A stretch of 64,000 bases of DNA from positions 46,160,079 through 46,224,078 of the forward strand of contig CM039503.1 of the NCBI GenBank assembly GCA_022432975.1, written 5' to 3'. Every line of letters starts with the position of its first letter. Position 1 is the first letter of the stretch. This document shows positions 1 through 11,166 of this stretch, one piece after another. Below the pieces are notes generated by a model. It was not told where the DNA came from. It was given only the letters and a program-made list of their open reading frames with translations, and did no database searches. This stretch comes from Begonia masoniana. Taxonomy: Eukaryota; Streptophyta; Magnoliopsida; Cucurbitales; Begoniaceae. The position numbers and the translations under genes were made by a program.

Positions 1-94
1 GAATGACAATTACCGTACTTGTTTATATTTTTTTTTATAATCTCAAAGGGGGAGATGGATATTTGTTAATGAATGGGGGAGTAGGGAGATTATT

Positions 95-2258
95 TGTAAC
101 GCCCCGAGTCCTCTGAACCCAGTTCGTTACACATAATCCGAACATAACTGAGAAACTTTGGACCAAATTTAAAACTTCGCTCGGAAGTCAAAATTTGACA
201 TTTTTTTCTAAAGTCTCAAAACATTTAAAATCTTGCAGCGGAAATTCTTTTGAGCAAAACAGAATTAAGCAGAGCTACGAAACAATGTTTGAATAATCGG
301 TTAAAATATTAAGAAATAATTCGGCCAGAAGAGATCAATACTTAAGCGTGAAAACTTGAAAATCGTAAGAGTCAAACATATCTGCCGATAAGCAAAGTCA
401 ACGAAAAGGGGCGGAACCAGAAACTGAAGGCTTCCACCAATCACAAAACGACAAAACTTATTATACACTTCTACCGATGACGTAAGCCGGATGATTAACT
501 CATCTAACTCACACCGATCACAAAACGACAAACTTATTATACACTTCTACCGATGACATAAGCCGGATGATTCACTCATCTAACTCACACCGATCACAAA
601 ACGACAAACTTATTATACACTTCTACCGATGGCGTAAGCCGAATGATTCACTCATCTAACTCACACCGATCACAAAACGACAAAAGCATCCATTCACAAA
701 ATAAAAACACATCGCCCGATCACTAAACGAAAAATTTATTGCCTACATCTTCTGATGGCTTTTACTGAAGACATCATCCGATGGCCTCTACTGAAGACAT
801 TCTTCCGATGACGTCAGTCGAAAGATTCAATCCTCCAATATCTGTCGACGGACAAAACACCCAACTTCTACCGATAGACCAAAAGAGACTCTAATAAGGA
901 GCAAACCCGACTGCTAAACGATTTTTGTACATTTTGCTGAAATCATTCTGATCAACTCAAATCCAAAATTCTTAAAAATTCAGAATAGCAAGCTACAATC
1001 GAAATCAAATCATATTTCTAATCCAGAAAGAAGTTCACAGAAGCATTAAAAGCAGTATCAAACTACTACTATCATTTAAAATTCTCAGAACACTTTATCA
1101 GAATACCTAGCCACTGAAAATTCTCATTCAGACAAAAGTTAAACCGCCTCATCAAAGCACCTAACCGTAGCATAGAAGTGCTCCTCCAACTTCACCTATT
1201 CCTCAGTAAACTCAGGGAATTCACCTGTTGAATGCTCAGCACCTACATCACAAAACTCATCTATTAGCCTAATGTTAAGTAAGTAAAGCAGTAATGAATG
1301 AAATGCTGAACATAAATTCCTAAACATGCAAATTTCTACTTTCTCATCTCAGTTGCATATGCACTCGTTTATGATCTGATCCCCCTGTGAAATTGGGAGT
1401 TGGATCACTTCTCCCAAAGTCATACGTTCTCTCTCTCGATTAAGGGGCGGACTAGTTCCCTTAACAAACTGTTCAGATCCCCCTGTGAAATTGGGGTTTG
1501 GATCATTTCCCCCAAAGTCATATATCCTATCTCTTGATTAAGGGGTGGATTAATTTCCTTAACAACTGTTACAGTCTGTTCATTCCTTACCATGTCATTT
1601 CATGTAAATTCATTTTCGTATACTTTCAAAATATGATGCATGACATACAAACACAATCAAGCATACACAATCCTACTGTTTTGTGATGTAGGCCCGAAGG
1701 CACAAGCATACTTCACTTACCTGGCTCTCCTGAAAATGCTCGGTTTCAAACTACTTTAGAAGTTTTGTTCACCTAAGTCATAAATAGAATATTAATCAGA
1801 TTTCTACTAAGCCTCATTCTAATCTATCCAGAAATCTAGGGAAACTAGTTTGGAAGTTTAGTTCATAGCACATTCCCGATTTACCACAAAACCCGGACAA
1901 GCTTACCCATACAGCATTCACAAAACTCACATTTATACTCTCTCCAATCATCAATAGCTACCAGTACAGCAAGAAATCGAGCTAGGGCTCACCTAGTTCG
2001 GAGAAGATTCGAGTAGAATAATCGCCTAGAGAGTTCTGCTGCTTGAGCTGAAGACCGAAAGAGAGAAAATAGGGAATAGTGGCAGCTACAGTGCATTAAA
2101 CCCAAACTTCTTTCCTTAAATATGTTATCCACTTTTAAATTTCTAATTACTTTTATGCCCTTGCCTAGTCATCAACTAACCCTACATTTATTATTGCCAT
2201 TTAAAGTGTACTATTAATTAAAAGAATAGAGATTAATCCTATAGAATCGGGTGTTACA
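95..2258 (-). repeat. 3' LTR of gypsy element 1 (2164 bp)
   Basis: On the plus strand it opens with TGTAACGCCCCGAG and closes with ATCGGGTGTTACA, so both ends have the TG..CA form. It contains, from low to high coordinates: a cluster of short repeats with CACCGATCACAAAACGACAAA and CTACCGATGACGTAAGCC motifs (about 420-900), an intron-like segment (1243-1720), a duplicated hairpin-forming block (about 1375-1560) and, toward the transcription start side, GGCGATT-like leader sequence. A partner LTR starts at 6918. Confidence 0.9.
1243..1720 (-). other. Intron-like segment within LTR of element 1
   Basis: Read on the minus strand, the segment starts after CCAG with GTAAGTGAAG and ends with TTTTGTGATGTAG before GTGCTGAG, giving good plant donor and acceptor consensus. 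A branch-point-like stretch containing TTACTTAACATTAG lies shortly before the acceptor. The same layout is found in the LTRs of the other gypsy elements here. Splicing itself is inference. Confidence 0.5.
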
Positions 2259-2293
2259 ATCTACCCTCCTTAAAAGAATTTTGTCCTCAAAAT

Positions 2294-3661
2294 TCAGTAC
2301 CTGAATAATTCCGGATGTTGGTCCATCATGTCTTGCTGGCGTTCCCAGGTTGTCTCTTCTATGCTCTGGTTGTGCCATAAGACTTTCACTAGTGGAACCT
2401 CTTTGTTGCGCAATACCTTCACTGCAAAGTCTAAGATCTTTACTAGTTTCTCTTCGTAAGTAAGAGTAGGTTGAATTTCAATGTTCTGCTGTTCCACAAT
2501 TTGATATGGATCCCTTATGCACCTCTTCAACATAGAAACATAGAACACACTGTGTATCCCCTCCATAGAAGCCGGTAGCTGCAACTGATAGGCTGCTCTC
2601 CCAACTCTCTTCAGAATAGTGAATGGTCCAATAAATCTGGGGTTCAACTTGCCTCTCTTCCCAAATCTCACAACTCTTTTAAATGGTGATACCTTGAGGA
2701 AAACTTCATCGCCTACTTCAAACTCTAATTCTCTGCGTCTTCTGTTGGCATAGCTTTTCTGTCGACTTTGAGCTGTTAAGATCCTTTGGCGGATGAGGAC
2801 AACCTTCTCAACAGTTTGTTGCACAATATCAGGACCAAGCAACTGTGCTTCACCAACTTCATCCCAGTACAAAGGAGATCTGCATTTACGTCCATACAAT
2901 GCCTCATAAGGTGCCATATTTATAGTTGCCTGAAAACTATTATTATAGGAAAACTCCACCAATGATAAGTATTTACTCCATGATCCTTGAAAACCTAAAA
3001 CGCACGCACGAAGCATATCTTCCAATGTCTGAATAGTTCTTTCAGATTGTCCATCTGTCTGAGGGTGAAAGGCTGTGCTAAAGTTGAGCTGCGTACCCAT
3101 AGCCTTATGCAGACTCTTCCAAAACTTGGACGTAAATCTAGAATCTCGGTTTGAAATTATGGTATTTGGAACTCCATGTAATCTAACAACCTCTTGAACA
3201 TACAGCTCAGCAAGCTGATCCATCGAGTATGTCATCCTTATTGGTAGAAAGTGGGCAGATTCTGTTAATCGATCTACTATTACCCAGATTGCATCATATC
3301 CCTTTGCTGTTCTAGGCAATCCCACAACGAAGTTCATCGTTATTTGTTCCCATTTCCATTTGGGAACTGGTAAGGGTTGTAATGTTCCTGCAGGCCTCTG
3401 ATGCTCAGTTTTAATCTGCTGACAACACAAACATGATCCTACATACTCTGCCACACACCTTTTCATGCTTGGCCACCAATAATATTGTTTAAGATCCTTG
3501 TACATCTTTGTACTTCCAGGGTGAACAGAGAATCTTGAAAAATGTGCCTCGGAAAGAATTTCATCTCGAAGTTCTTTAATGACAGGAACAAACCAGCTAT
3601 TTCTAAACTTAAGGATTCCATCAGCAAAATAGTTAAAATCTGATTTGTCCGTAGAATCCAT
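2294..3661 (-). pseudogene. Integrase with chromodomain-like tail, gypsy element 1
   Basis: A 455-codon open frame covers the integrase part of the polyprotein. The HHCC zinc-binding residues are present (H40, H47, C77, C80). In the DDE core, however, the first two catalytic aspartates are replaced by asparagine (MNFVVGLP at residue 110 and ISNRDSRF at 171), while the glutamate of GQSERT (207) remains. The C-terminal tail (PLVKVLWHNQ..EETTWE) resembles the chromodomain-like module of Tekay/Del chromoviruses. The frame continues upstream into the RNase H frame, separated only by one TAG where relatives have glutamine. The enzyme should be catalytically dead. Confidence 0.88.
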
Positions 3662-3697
3662 GCTTAACTTGTACTTGTTGCACTCTACATCATTTAT

Positions 3698-5340
3698 CTA
3701 GGCTTCCTTTATTCTTTCAAGAATGGTCGGTCTTAAGGATATTGCAGTAAGCATGGCTGACACACTATGCACTGCTTCTAGATTAAACCTTTGGAATTCA
3801 GACTCTAAGGCTAATGGTACGTCAAGAATCAGGGCTGAGGCTGAAGTTGTTACTCTACTCAAGGCATCTGCCACAACATTTTCTTTGCCAGGATGATATT
3901 TAATCTCAAAATCATAATTCTTAACAAATTCCAACCATCCACGTTGCCTCATGTTTAATTCCTTCTGTGTGAAGATATATTTTAAACTTTTATGGTCTGA
4001 GAATATTTCACAAGTTTTTCCATACAAGTAATGCCTCCAAATCTTAAGTGCAAATACCACTGCAGCTAATTCTAGGTCATGTGTAAGGTAATTCTTCTCA
4101 TGTGTTTTCAACTGTCTAGAGGCATAAGCTATTACATTTCCCTCTTGCATCAAGACACAGCCAAGTCCAATCTTGGATGCATCACAGTAAATGCTAAATT
4201 TACCATCATCAACAGGAATGGTCAAAATTGGAGCATTGGTCAGTTTCTGTTTCAAGGTCTGAAAACTATGCTCACAATCCTCAGTCCACACATACTTCAT
4301 ATTTTTCCTGGTTAACCGAGTGAGGGGTGTTGCAATATTTGAGAATCCTTCAATAAACTTCCTGTAATATCCTGCAAGTCCAAGGAAACACCGAATATCT
4401 ACAGCATTCTTCGGTTGGGACCACTCCTTGACTGCCTGAACCTTGGCTGGGTCGATAGATATTCCATCACCAGAGATCACATGACTAAGGAAGTGAACTC
4501 TGTCCAGCCAAAACTCACATTTGGTAAACTTGACATAGAGTTGGTGCTGCCTTAGTACCCCTAATACTAAGTTCAAATGTTCTGCATGTTCTTTACTAGA
4601 ACGTGAATAGATTAAAATGTCATCTATAAACACAATAACAAACTTGTCTAAATACTCGTGAAACACCCTATGCATAAGATCCATAAAGGCTGCTGGTGCG
4701 TTTGTCAACCCAAAGGACATAACCCAAAAACTCATAATGTCCATATCTTGTACGAAAAGCTGTTTTAGGAATATCTTCTGATTTGACTTTCAGTTGGTAG
4801 TAACCTGACCTCAAATCGATCTTAGAAAAGAACTCGTGCACCACGAAGTTGGTCAAATAGGTCATCAATTCCTCGGTAATGGATACTTGTTCTTGATAGT
4901 TAACTTATTCAATTTCCTATAATCAATGCACATACGCATCAATCCATCTTTCTTTTTGACAAAAAGAACAGGTGCACCCCACGATGAAAAGCTAGGGCGT
5001 ATGAACCCCTATCTCCAACAGATCCTCTAACTGCTTCTTAATTCTTTAAGTTTTGTTGGTGCTAATCTATATGGATTTTTAGACACAGGCTCAGCGCCGG
5101 GATAAACATCTACAACGAATTCAATTTCCTATCTGGCGGGCAAACCAGGAAGGTCATCCAAAATACCTTCAGGAACGTCTTGGACAATTAAGACATTCTG
5201 AGGATTTGCTTTTTCTACAGGTTGTGTGTCTAAAACGCTAGCTAAGAAACACAAATACTCTTCACATGGGGGAGGTCTAGTGTTAATAGAAGTCATCACA
5301 GACATTTCCTTACTCTTCCTTGAAGCTTGAAAGGTATGTT
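3698..5340 (-). pseudogene. Reverse transcriptase and RNase H, gypsy element 1
   Basis: The open stretch 3698-4744 encodes the RT palm with [13 protein letters not shown] (catalytic aspartates at residues 41-42 of that stretch), a connection region and RNase H (IYCDAS, D188; DHKSL), ending in VVADALSR. Upstream, RT finger motifs continue in another frame (4668-4868), showing a +1 insertion near 4735, and further RT N-terminal motifs lie at about 4870-5340 with more frame breaks. It would copy element RNA in cytoplasmic virus-like particles if intact; here it is a broken relic. Confidence 0.85.
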
Positions 5341-6759
5341 TCCAACTACCGGGGGTTGGAAACTAACTATTTCAGTCCTACAATCAATTGTGGCGTGGTG
5401 TTTTAAACAACCAGTCCATTCCTAGGATTACATTAAATCCCGTTATATTCATAATAATAAGATCAGCAGGTAGACTTTACGTTCCCCTACTAAACAGCAC
5501 TGTCAAGTATCCTTGGTTAGAGTGCATGCGCTCACCAGAGGGTAATGCAACATTAAACACTGCATGGAAGGGGTAAACTGTAACATCTAATTTAACAGCA
5601 AATGCAGATGCTATAAATGAATGAGTTGCACCAGAACTCTAATAAGGTAAAAGCAGGCACAAAGTTGATCAATATAGTACCTGACACAACAGCGGGCTGT
5701 TCCTCACCCGGACTTCATCATGGAGAGATTATCGATTTAATCATAGCAGGGGCCACTCTTAGAAGCTGGGCAGTCTCTCCTAATATGACCGACCTTATTA
5801 CAATTGTAGCATCTGGTGATTCTAGGCTTCGGGCATTTCTTTGATCGTGTGTTCAACCTCCTCACAGTTGAAACACTTCCCAAAGCCCAACCTGCACTCG
5901 CCCGGGTAGTTCTTCAAACACTTAGGACACTGGGGAAATTTCCTGGCATTTTGTATTTCTTCCCTCCATCGTTCCTTGGCTATTCTGGCCCTCACTGGGC
6001 CTCTCATTCCTCTTTGTTGGTGTGGGCTGGAAAAACTTTTGTAGGATCTCTTTGGTCCAGCAACTTCCTTTCAGCTTCTTCCACTTCCAGAGCAGTGGAT
6101 ACAACTTCACTGAATGTCAAAGCCTTTAATACCACAAAATTTAAAACTCCTCGGATAAATTTTCGGCTTCAGCCCATGCACAAATTTGAACACCTTATCT
6201 CTCGTCCCTGTGAGCAAAATGTCCAGCCAATCTGGCAGTGAACTCGAATTGCCTACTGTACTCGGCCACCGACCCGTCTGCTTCAAGTCAGAAATTCCAA
6301 CTTCTTTGCATTTTGGACAGTGCTTGCTAAAATACTTCTCATAGAAAATGTCCCTGAATTGCGGACAAGTCATCGCCAAAACATCAGTGGTGGTCTCTAT
6401 TGTTTTCCACCAGAGTTGAGCATCACCAGCCACATGAATGTTGTCAACGTGACCTTGTCTCCCTCTCCAATGTTGGCACACCTAAACATACTCTCAATCT
6501 TTCTAAGCCACCCTTGATCAGACGACTGTCTATCAAACGTGGGTGGTCGTAGCCTCCTGAATCTATTACCAGAATGTTCAGTGCTAGAACTCAAGTTGGC
6601 ACTTCCTTGTACCTCTCGGTTTCAACAGCACACCTAACTGATCGGACTGCTGATGCCCTAAGTCTGTTTGGCTGACGCACCAGATGTGCTAGGATCTTCC
6701 TCAGCTCTTAAGTTGGGCATCTCTCTTGGTACTCTTGGTTTTCCTAGTCGTCTAGCCAT
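5341..6759 (-). pseudogene. Gag and aspartic protease region, gypsy element 1
   Basis: The Gag start is taken as the ATG at 6759 (peptide MARRLGKPRVPREMPN), which has the same N-terminus as the better preserved element 2. Gag capsid motifs (FDRQSSD, GWLRKIESMFRCANIGEGDKV) lie at about 6400-6594, and a CCHC-like stretch (GKCFNCEEV) at about 5840-5900. Frames change several times (about 6480, 6110 and 5820), so the gene is multiply broken. The protease part at about 5400-5800 is poorly readable. Confidence 0.75.
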
Positions 6760-6901
6760 TTTCTTACTCTCTGTTCAAGGTTAACTCCTCTTATAAAACA
6801 GTCTAATAACTAAGGTTTAAACATAAACAACTTACAGTTTGTTGGAGTGCTCCCATGCGAACGTCGGCACTGATGAGTAATCTTTTGAACGGTTAACGAA
6901 T

Positions 6902-6914
6902 GTCTCTGATACCA
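6902..6914 (-). promoter_or_regulatory. Primer binding site, element 1
   Basis: The minus strand reads TGGTATCAGAGAC, 3 bp from the inner end of the 5' LTR. This matches the initiator-methionine tRNA primer site used by most plant LTR retrotransposons. Confidence 0.8.
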
Positions 6915-6917
6915 TAC

Positions 6918-8047
6918 TGTAACGCCCCGAGTCCACGGAACCAGTTTCTTTTTTTCCATTACACATAAGCCGAAACATAATGAGAAAACTTTGGACCAAA
7001 TTTAAAACTTGCTCGAAGTCAAAATTTGACATTTTTTTCTAAAGTCTCAAAACATTTTAAAATCTTGCAGCGAAATTCTTTTAAGCAAAATAGAATTAAG
7101 CCGAGCTACAGAACAATGTTTGAATAATTGGTTCAAAAATATTAAAAATAATTCGGCTTAAGAAGAGATTCAAAACTTAAGCGTGAAAACTTGAAAAATC
7201 GTTTAAGAGTCAAACACATCTGCCGATAAGCAAAGTCAACGAAAAAGGGCGGAACCAAAAACTGAGACTCCACCGATCACAAAACGACAAAACTTATTAT
7301 ACACTTCTACCGATGACGTAAGCCGGATGATTCACTCATCTAACTCACACCGATCACAAAACGACAAAACTTATTATACACTTCTACCGATGACGTAAGC
7401 CGGATGATTCACTCATCTAACTCACACCGATCACAAAACGACAAACTTTATAAACTTCTACCGATGACGTAAGCCGGATGATTCACTCATCTAACTCACA
7501 CCCATCACAAAAGACAAAAGCCTCCACTCACAAAATAAAAACACATCGCCCGATCACTAAACGACAAATTTAATGCTAAATCTTTCGATGGTTTTTTATG
7601 AAGACTCATCTGATCGGCCTTACTGAAGACATTCTCGATGACGTCAGTCGGATGATTCAATCCTCCAACATCTGTCGGCGGACAAAACACTAACTTATAC
7701 CATAGACAAAAAAGGGCTCTAATAAGGAGCAAACCCGACCCTCTAAACGATTTGGTACATTTTGCTGAAATCATTCTGATCAACTCAAATCCACAATTCT
7801 TAAAAATTCAGAATAGCAGATACAAATCGGAAATCAAATAATACCTTTCTAAATCCAGAAAAGAAGTGCACAGAAGGTTAAAAGATGCTATCCAACTTCT
7901 ACTATTTTTTTTTCATTAAATTCTCAAGAACACGTCATCAAGAATACCTAGCCATATGAAAATCCATTCCACACATCGTAAAGTTAAACGCCTCATCAGA
8001 GCACTAACCGTAGCATAGAAGTGCTCCTCCAACTCACCTATCATTAG

Positions 8048-8048
<1 letters not shown>
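6918..8048 (-). repeat. Truncated 5' LTR of gypsy element 1
   Basis: It starts TGTAACGCCCCGAGTCC and is colinear with 95 to about 1205 of the 3' LTR, including the CACCGATCACAAAACGAC / GATGACGTAAGCCGGATG repeat cluster (7270-7650). Homology stops at about 8046, where a 55-nt A run begins. The remaining roughly 1 kb of LTR, including its intron-like segment and promoter, is missing. Confidence 0.85.

Positions 8049-8103
<55 letters not shown>
8049..8103 (+). repeat. Poly(A) run of about 55 nt
   Basis: An uninterrupted A tract sits exactly where LTR homology ends. It could be the 3' tail of a retroposed sequence or an assembly artefact near the gap at 8581-8680. Confidence 0.9.
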
Positions 8104-8107
<4 letters not shown>

Positions 8108-9040
8108 CATCCGGCGATTGGATACCCCTCGTATCTAACCGGGGGGAACATGCTTCACCGTGACAGTCCTGTCCGGAACCACCGTCACTGACGTTGACCC
8201 TCATTACATTCTTGCCTTTTACGTGTTTGTAAAAACCTTCACCATAGAAATTACCTTTTTCATGCTCTTTTCGAAAAAAAACCAAATGATGCGTGGAACA
8301 ATTATTATGCAATAAACCAATGAAACATTACAACAATAACTAAACAACTCAACAACTTAATCAAACCCTAAAAAAAAAAACTAACTACCCGTTCGATACC
8401 CAACAACAAACACAACAAATCTCAATTCCCCATCGAAATCGACATAGTCTTATGGTGGTAGGCCCATTGGCCATACAATCAAAGAAGACTTGTACCTCGC
8501 CTCAGTTGAAATTCACGCTCCGTCCACTGAGCTTGGTCCCCTATGGGAAAAGCATATACACGTGCTCTGTATTTTAAATCNNNNNNNNNNNNNNNNNNNN
8601 NNNNNNNNNNNNNNNNNNNNNNNNNNNNNNNNNNNNNNNNNNNNNNNNNNNNNNNNNNNNNNNNNNNNNNNNNNNNNNNNTTGCTTCAAACGTCACCTCC
8701 GTTTGTGCTTGTTTTTTATTGGCTTCAGCTCCACCTTCCCCCTCCTCCTCTTCGCCGCCTAAATCACAATCGCGCTGCTGGGATTTCACTGCACCATGCG
8801 CAGAAAGAACGCAACGCCGATTGAATCTACCAGGGGTCAATTTGGTTTTGATTTTAGTCAATACCTATAAATGTTTTGTAAAACACAAAAAGATGGGAGA
8901 ATACCGGACCGATCGATTTTGCCGGGCCAGTTTCAGTCCGGCTCGGACCGGACCTAACCGCCCGTGGCCCACCCCCTAGAGTCTGCACGTGCTTAACGTA
9001 AGGGTTTTGCAAAAATTGAAAAACACAAAAAGTGACCTCT
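8104..9040. other. Unrecognised filler with a 100-base assembly gap (8581-8680)
   Basis: No protein family or LTR was recognised. Bases 8581-8680 are N. After the gap, 8841-9040 contains GC-rich text rich in GGACCGG, flanked by the direct repeat AAAACACAAAAAG-like sequence (about 8879 and 9025), perhaps a small non-autonomous insertion. Gypsy coding sequence resumes at about 9041. Short open frames spanning the Ns are not credible. Confidence 0.5.
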
Positions 9041-9454
9041 ATATTCTGGTTGTGCCACAAGACTTTCACTAGTGGAACCTCTTTGTTGCGCAACACCTTC
9101 ACTGCATAATCCAGGATTCTTACCGGTTTCTCCTCATAGGTATGGGTAGGACGAATTTCAATACTCTGTTGTTCCACAATCTAAGATGGATCTCTTATGC
9201 ACTTCTTCAACATGGAACACATTATGGATTCATTCCATAGAGGTTGGTAACTGTAACTGATAGGCTGTCTTCCCAATCCTTTTCAAGATTGAGAATGGTC
9301 CAATAAACCTGGGGTTCAACTTTTCTCTCTTCCCAAATCTCACAACTCCTTTGAATGGTGATACCTTGAGAAAAACTTCATCACCTATCACAAATTCCAA
9401 TTCTCTACGCCTGCAATCTGCATAACTTTTCTGTCGGCTCTGAGCTGCCAAAAT
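9041..9454 (-). pseudogene. Integrase C-terminus and chromodomain-like tail, element 2 (distal part)
   Basis: The minus strand encodes [41 protein letters not shown] and then EKPVRILDYAVKVLRNKEV..VKVLWHNQN, the standard post-DDE integrase tail of plant chromoviruses. A frameshift near 9200 and the junction at 9041 to unrelated DNA break it. It is separated from the rest of pol (11167 onward) by the Cassandra pair. Confidence 0.8.
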
Positions 9455-10279
9455 TGTAACGACCCCGTTCCCAGCAAGATATTGTCCGCTCCGGGGATTG
9501 GGCCGCAGCCCAATATCCTCCCCTCACGGCTTTGTTTGGCGAGAGCACTTCCCGGAAGGTCACCCAACCTGGAATTACTCTCGCCGAAGCCCTCTTAACT
9601 TCGGAGTTCTTATGGGATCCGTTGTCAATTGAGCTCCAAAACGCGTCTTGCTATGTTGGGAGGGTCTCTTTACATATGTTTCATTTCCACATACTTCTCC
9701 AAGCGCTGTGGGATTGTGACAACCCCCTTTTTACGACCCGTCACCTTCCGGTTCGCCCGTGCGGACGTACCGCCATCCGGGTTCCGGTTCGTGCAGCCAT
9801 CGTACCATACTTACAGATCCGGGTCATCACAATCACCCCCCCTCGAGGGCCCAACGTCCTCGTTGGCCACAATTCCGGTTGGGTACAGGCTCTGATACCA
9901 TTTGTAACGACCCCGTTCCCAGCAAGATATTGTCCGCTCCGGGGATTGGGCCGCAGCCCAATATCCTCCCCTCACGGCTTTGTTTGGCGAGAGCACTTCC
10001 CGGAAGGTCACCCAACCTGGAATTACTCTCGCCGAAGCCCTCTTAACTTCGGAGTTCTTATGGGATCCGTTGTCAATTGAGCTCCAAAACGCGTCTTGCT
10101 ATGTTGGGAGGGTCTCTTTACATATGTTTCATTTCCACATACTTCCCCAAGCGCTGTGGGATTGTGACAACCCCCTTTTTACGACCCGTCACCTTCCGGT
10201 TCGCCCGCGCGGACGTACCGCCATCCGGGTTCCGGTTCGTGCAGCCATCGTACCATACTTACAGATCCGGGTCATCACA
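9455..10279 (-). mobile_element. Complete Cassandra TRIM element A (5S rRNA-like LTRs)
   Basis: Two 377-bp LTRs (9455-9831 and 9903-10279) flank only 71 bp of internal DNA. On the minus strand each LTR begins TGTGATGACCCG and ends GGGGTCGTTACA. The internal part has the PBS TGGTATCAGAGCC (9890-9902 area) next to the upstream LTR and a purine tract GAGGGGGGGTGAT next to the other. No protein is encoded. Each LTR contains a 5S rRNA-like stretch (about 9547-9651 and 9995-10099), the hallmark of Cassandra. I see only two base differences between the LTRs, so the insertion is young. Confidence 0.93.
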
Positions 10280-10298
10280 ATCATTGTGATGACCCGAA
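10266..10298. repeat. Perfect palindrome at the Cassandra A/B junction
   Basis: CGGGTCATCACAA, then TCA, then TTGTGATGACCCG: 13-bp arms formed by the two LTR starts facing each other. The A and B U3 regions diverge beyond these arms. Confidence 0.9.
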
Positions 10299-11161
10299 TG
10301 TGAACGTATGTGTACGACTGCGGGGCAAACCTTGGGTTGCGGGGCAAACCTCGGGACCTAAGCCGAGTGTAGGCGAATCCCGGACTCGAGTATAGGCGAA
10401 TCCCGGGTCGTAAAGAGGGGGTTGTCACAATCCCACATCGCTTGGGGAAGTACATGGAAATGAAACATATGTAAGAGATCCCTCCCAACATAGCAAGACG
10501 CGTTTTGGAGCACGATTGGCAACGGATCCCATAAGAACTCCGAAGTTAAAAGTGCTTCGGCGAGAGCAATTCCAGGTTAGGTGACCTTCCGGGAAGTTCT
10601 CGCCAAACAAAGCCGTGAGGGGAGGATATTGTGCTACGGCCCAATCCCCAGAGCGGACAATATCTTGCTGGGAAACGGGTCGTTACAAATGGTATCAGAG
10701 CCTGTACACAACCGGAAATGTGGCCAACGAGGACGTTGGGTCCCCGAGGGGGGGTGATTGTGATGACCCGAATGTGAACGTATGTGTACGACTGCGGGGC
10801 AAACCTTGGGTTGCGGGGCAAACCTCGGGACCTAAGCCGAGTGTAGGCGAATCCCGGACTCGAGTATAGGCGAATCCCGGGTCGTAAAGAGGGGGTTGTC
10901 ACAATCCCACATCGCTTGGGGAAGTACATGGAAATGAAACATATGTAAGAGATCCCTCCCAACATAGCAAGACGCGTTTTGGAGCACGATTGGCAACGGA
11001 TCCCATAAGAACTCCGAAGTTAAAAGTGCTTCGGCGAGAGCAATTCCAGGTTGGGTGACCTTCCGGGAAGTTCTCGCCAAACAAAGCCGTGAGGGGAGGA
11101 TATTGTGCTACGGCCCAATCCCCAGAGCGGACAATATCTTGCTGGGAAACGGGTCGTTACA
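10285..11161 (+). mobile_element. Complete Cassandra TRIM element B, head-to-head with A
   Basis: LTRs of 403 bp (10285-10687 and 10759-11161) flank a 71-bp interior with TGGTATCAGAGCC at 10690-10702 and a purine tract ending GGGGGGGTGAT before the second LTR. 5S rRNA-like sequence is at about 10519-10605 and 10993-11079 (ATCCCATAAGAACTCCGAAG then TGGGTGACCTTCCGGGAAGT, corresponding to the internal pol III promoter part of 5S genes). I see one difference between the LTRs. Its left LTR abuts element A through the 5-bp spacer ATCAT. Confidence 0.93.
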
Positions 11162-11166
11162 AAAAT

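Larger units (their letters stand above)
95..8048 (-). mobile_element. Ty3/gypsy chromovirus-type LTR retrotransposon, element 1 (decayed)
   Basis: On the minus strand the order is a truncated 5' LTR (6918-8048), a primer binding site, gag, protease, reverse transcriptase, RNase H, integrase with a C-terminal chromodomain-like tail, a polypurine tract (about 2259-2275) and a complete 3' LTR (95-2258). Domain order and residues match plant chromoviruses (Tekay/Del-like). The coding region is broken by in-frame stops and frameshifts, so the copy is not autonomous. The 5' LTR ends abruptly at a poly(A) run beside an assembly gap, so the outer target-site duplication cannot be checked; the 5 bp left of the 3' LTR are TTATT. 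Confidence 0.9.

Noticed and set aside
7916..8312. Minus-strand frames with long phenylalanine runs
   Set aside because: They come from the poly(A) tract; no homology is recognisable.
8490..8861. Open frames crossing the run of N
   Set aside because: They exist only because Ns are translated as X; the sequence on either side shows no known protein.
9547..9651. Functional 5S rRNA gene
   Set aside because: The 5S-like stretches are partial and diverged, and always sit in LTRs with TG..CA ends, PBS and TSDs, so they are Cassandra LTRs.
9532..11084. Several 60-180-codon frames across the Cassandra region
   Set aside because: Cassandra elements are non-coding; the frames repeat because the LTRs repeat and they cross LTR boundaries.
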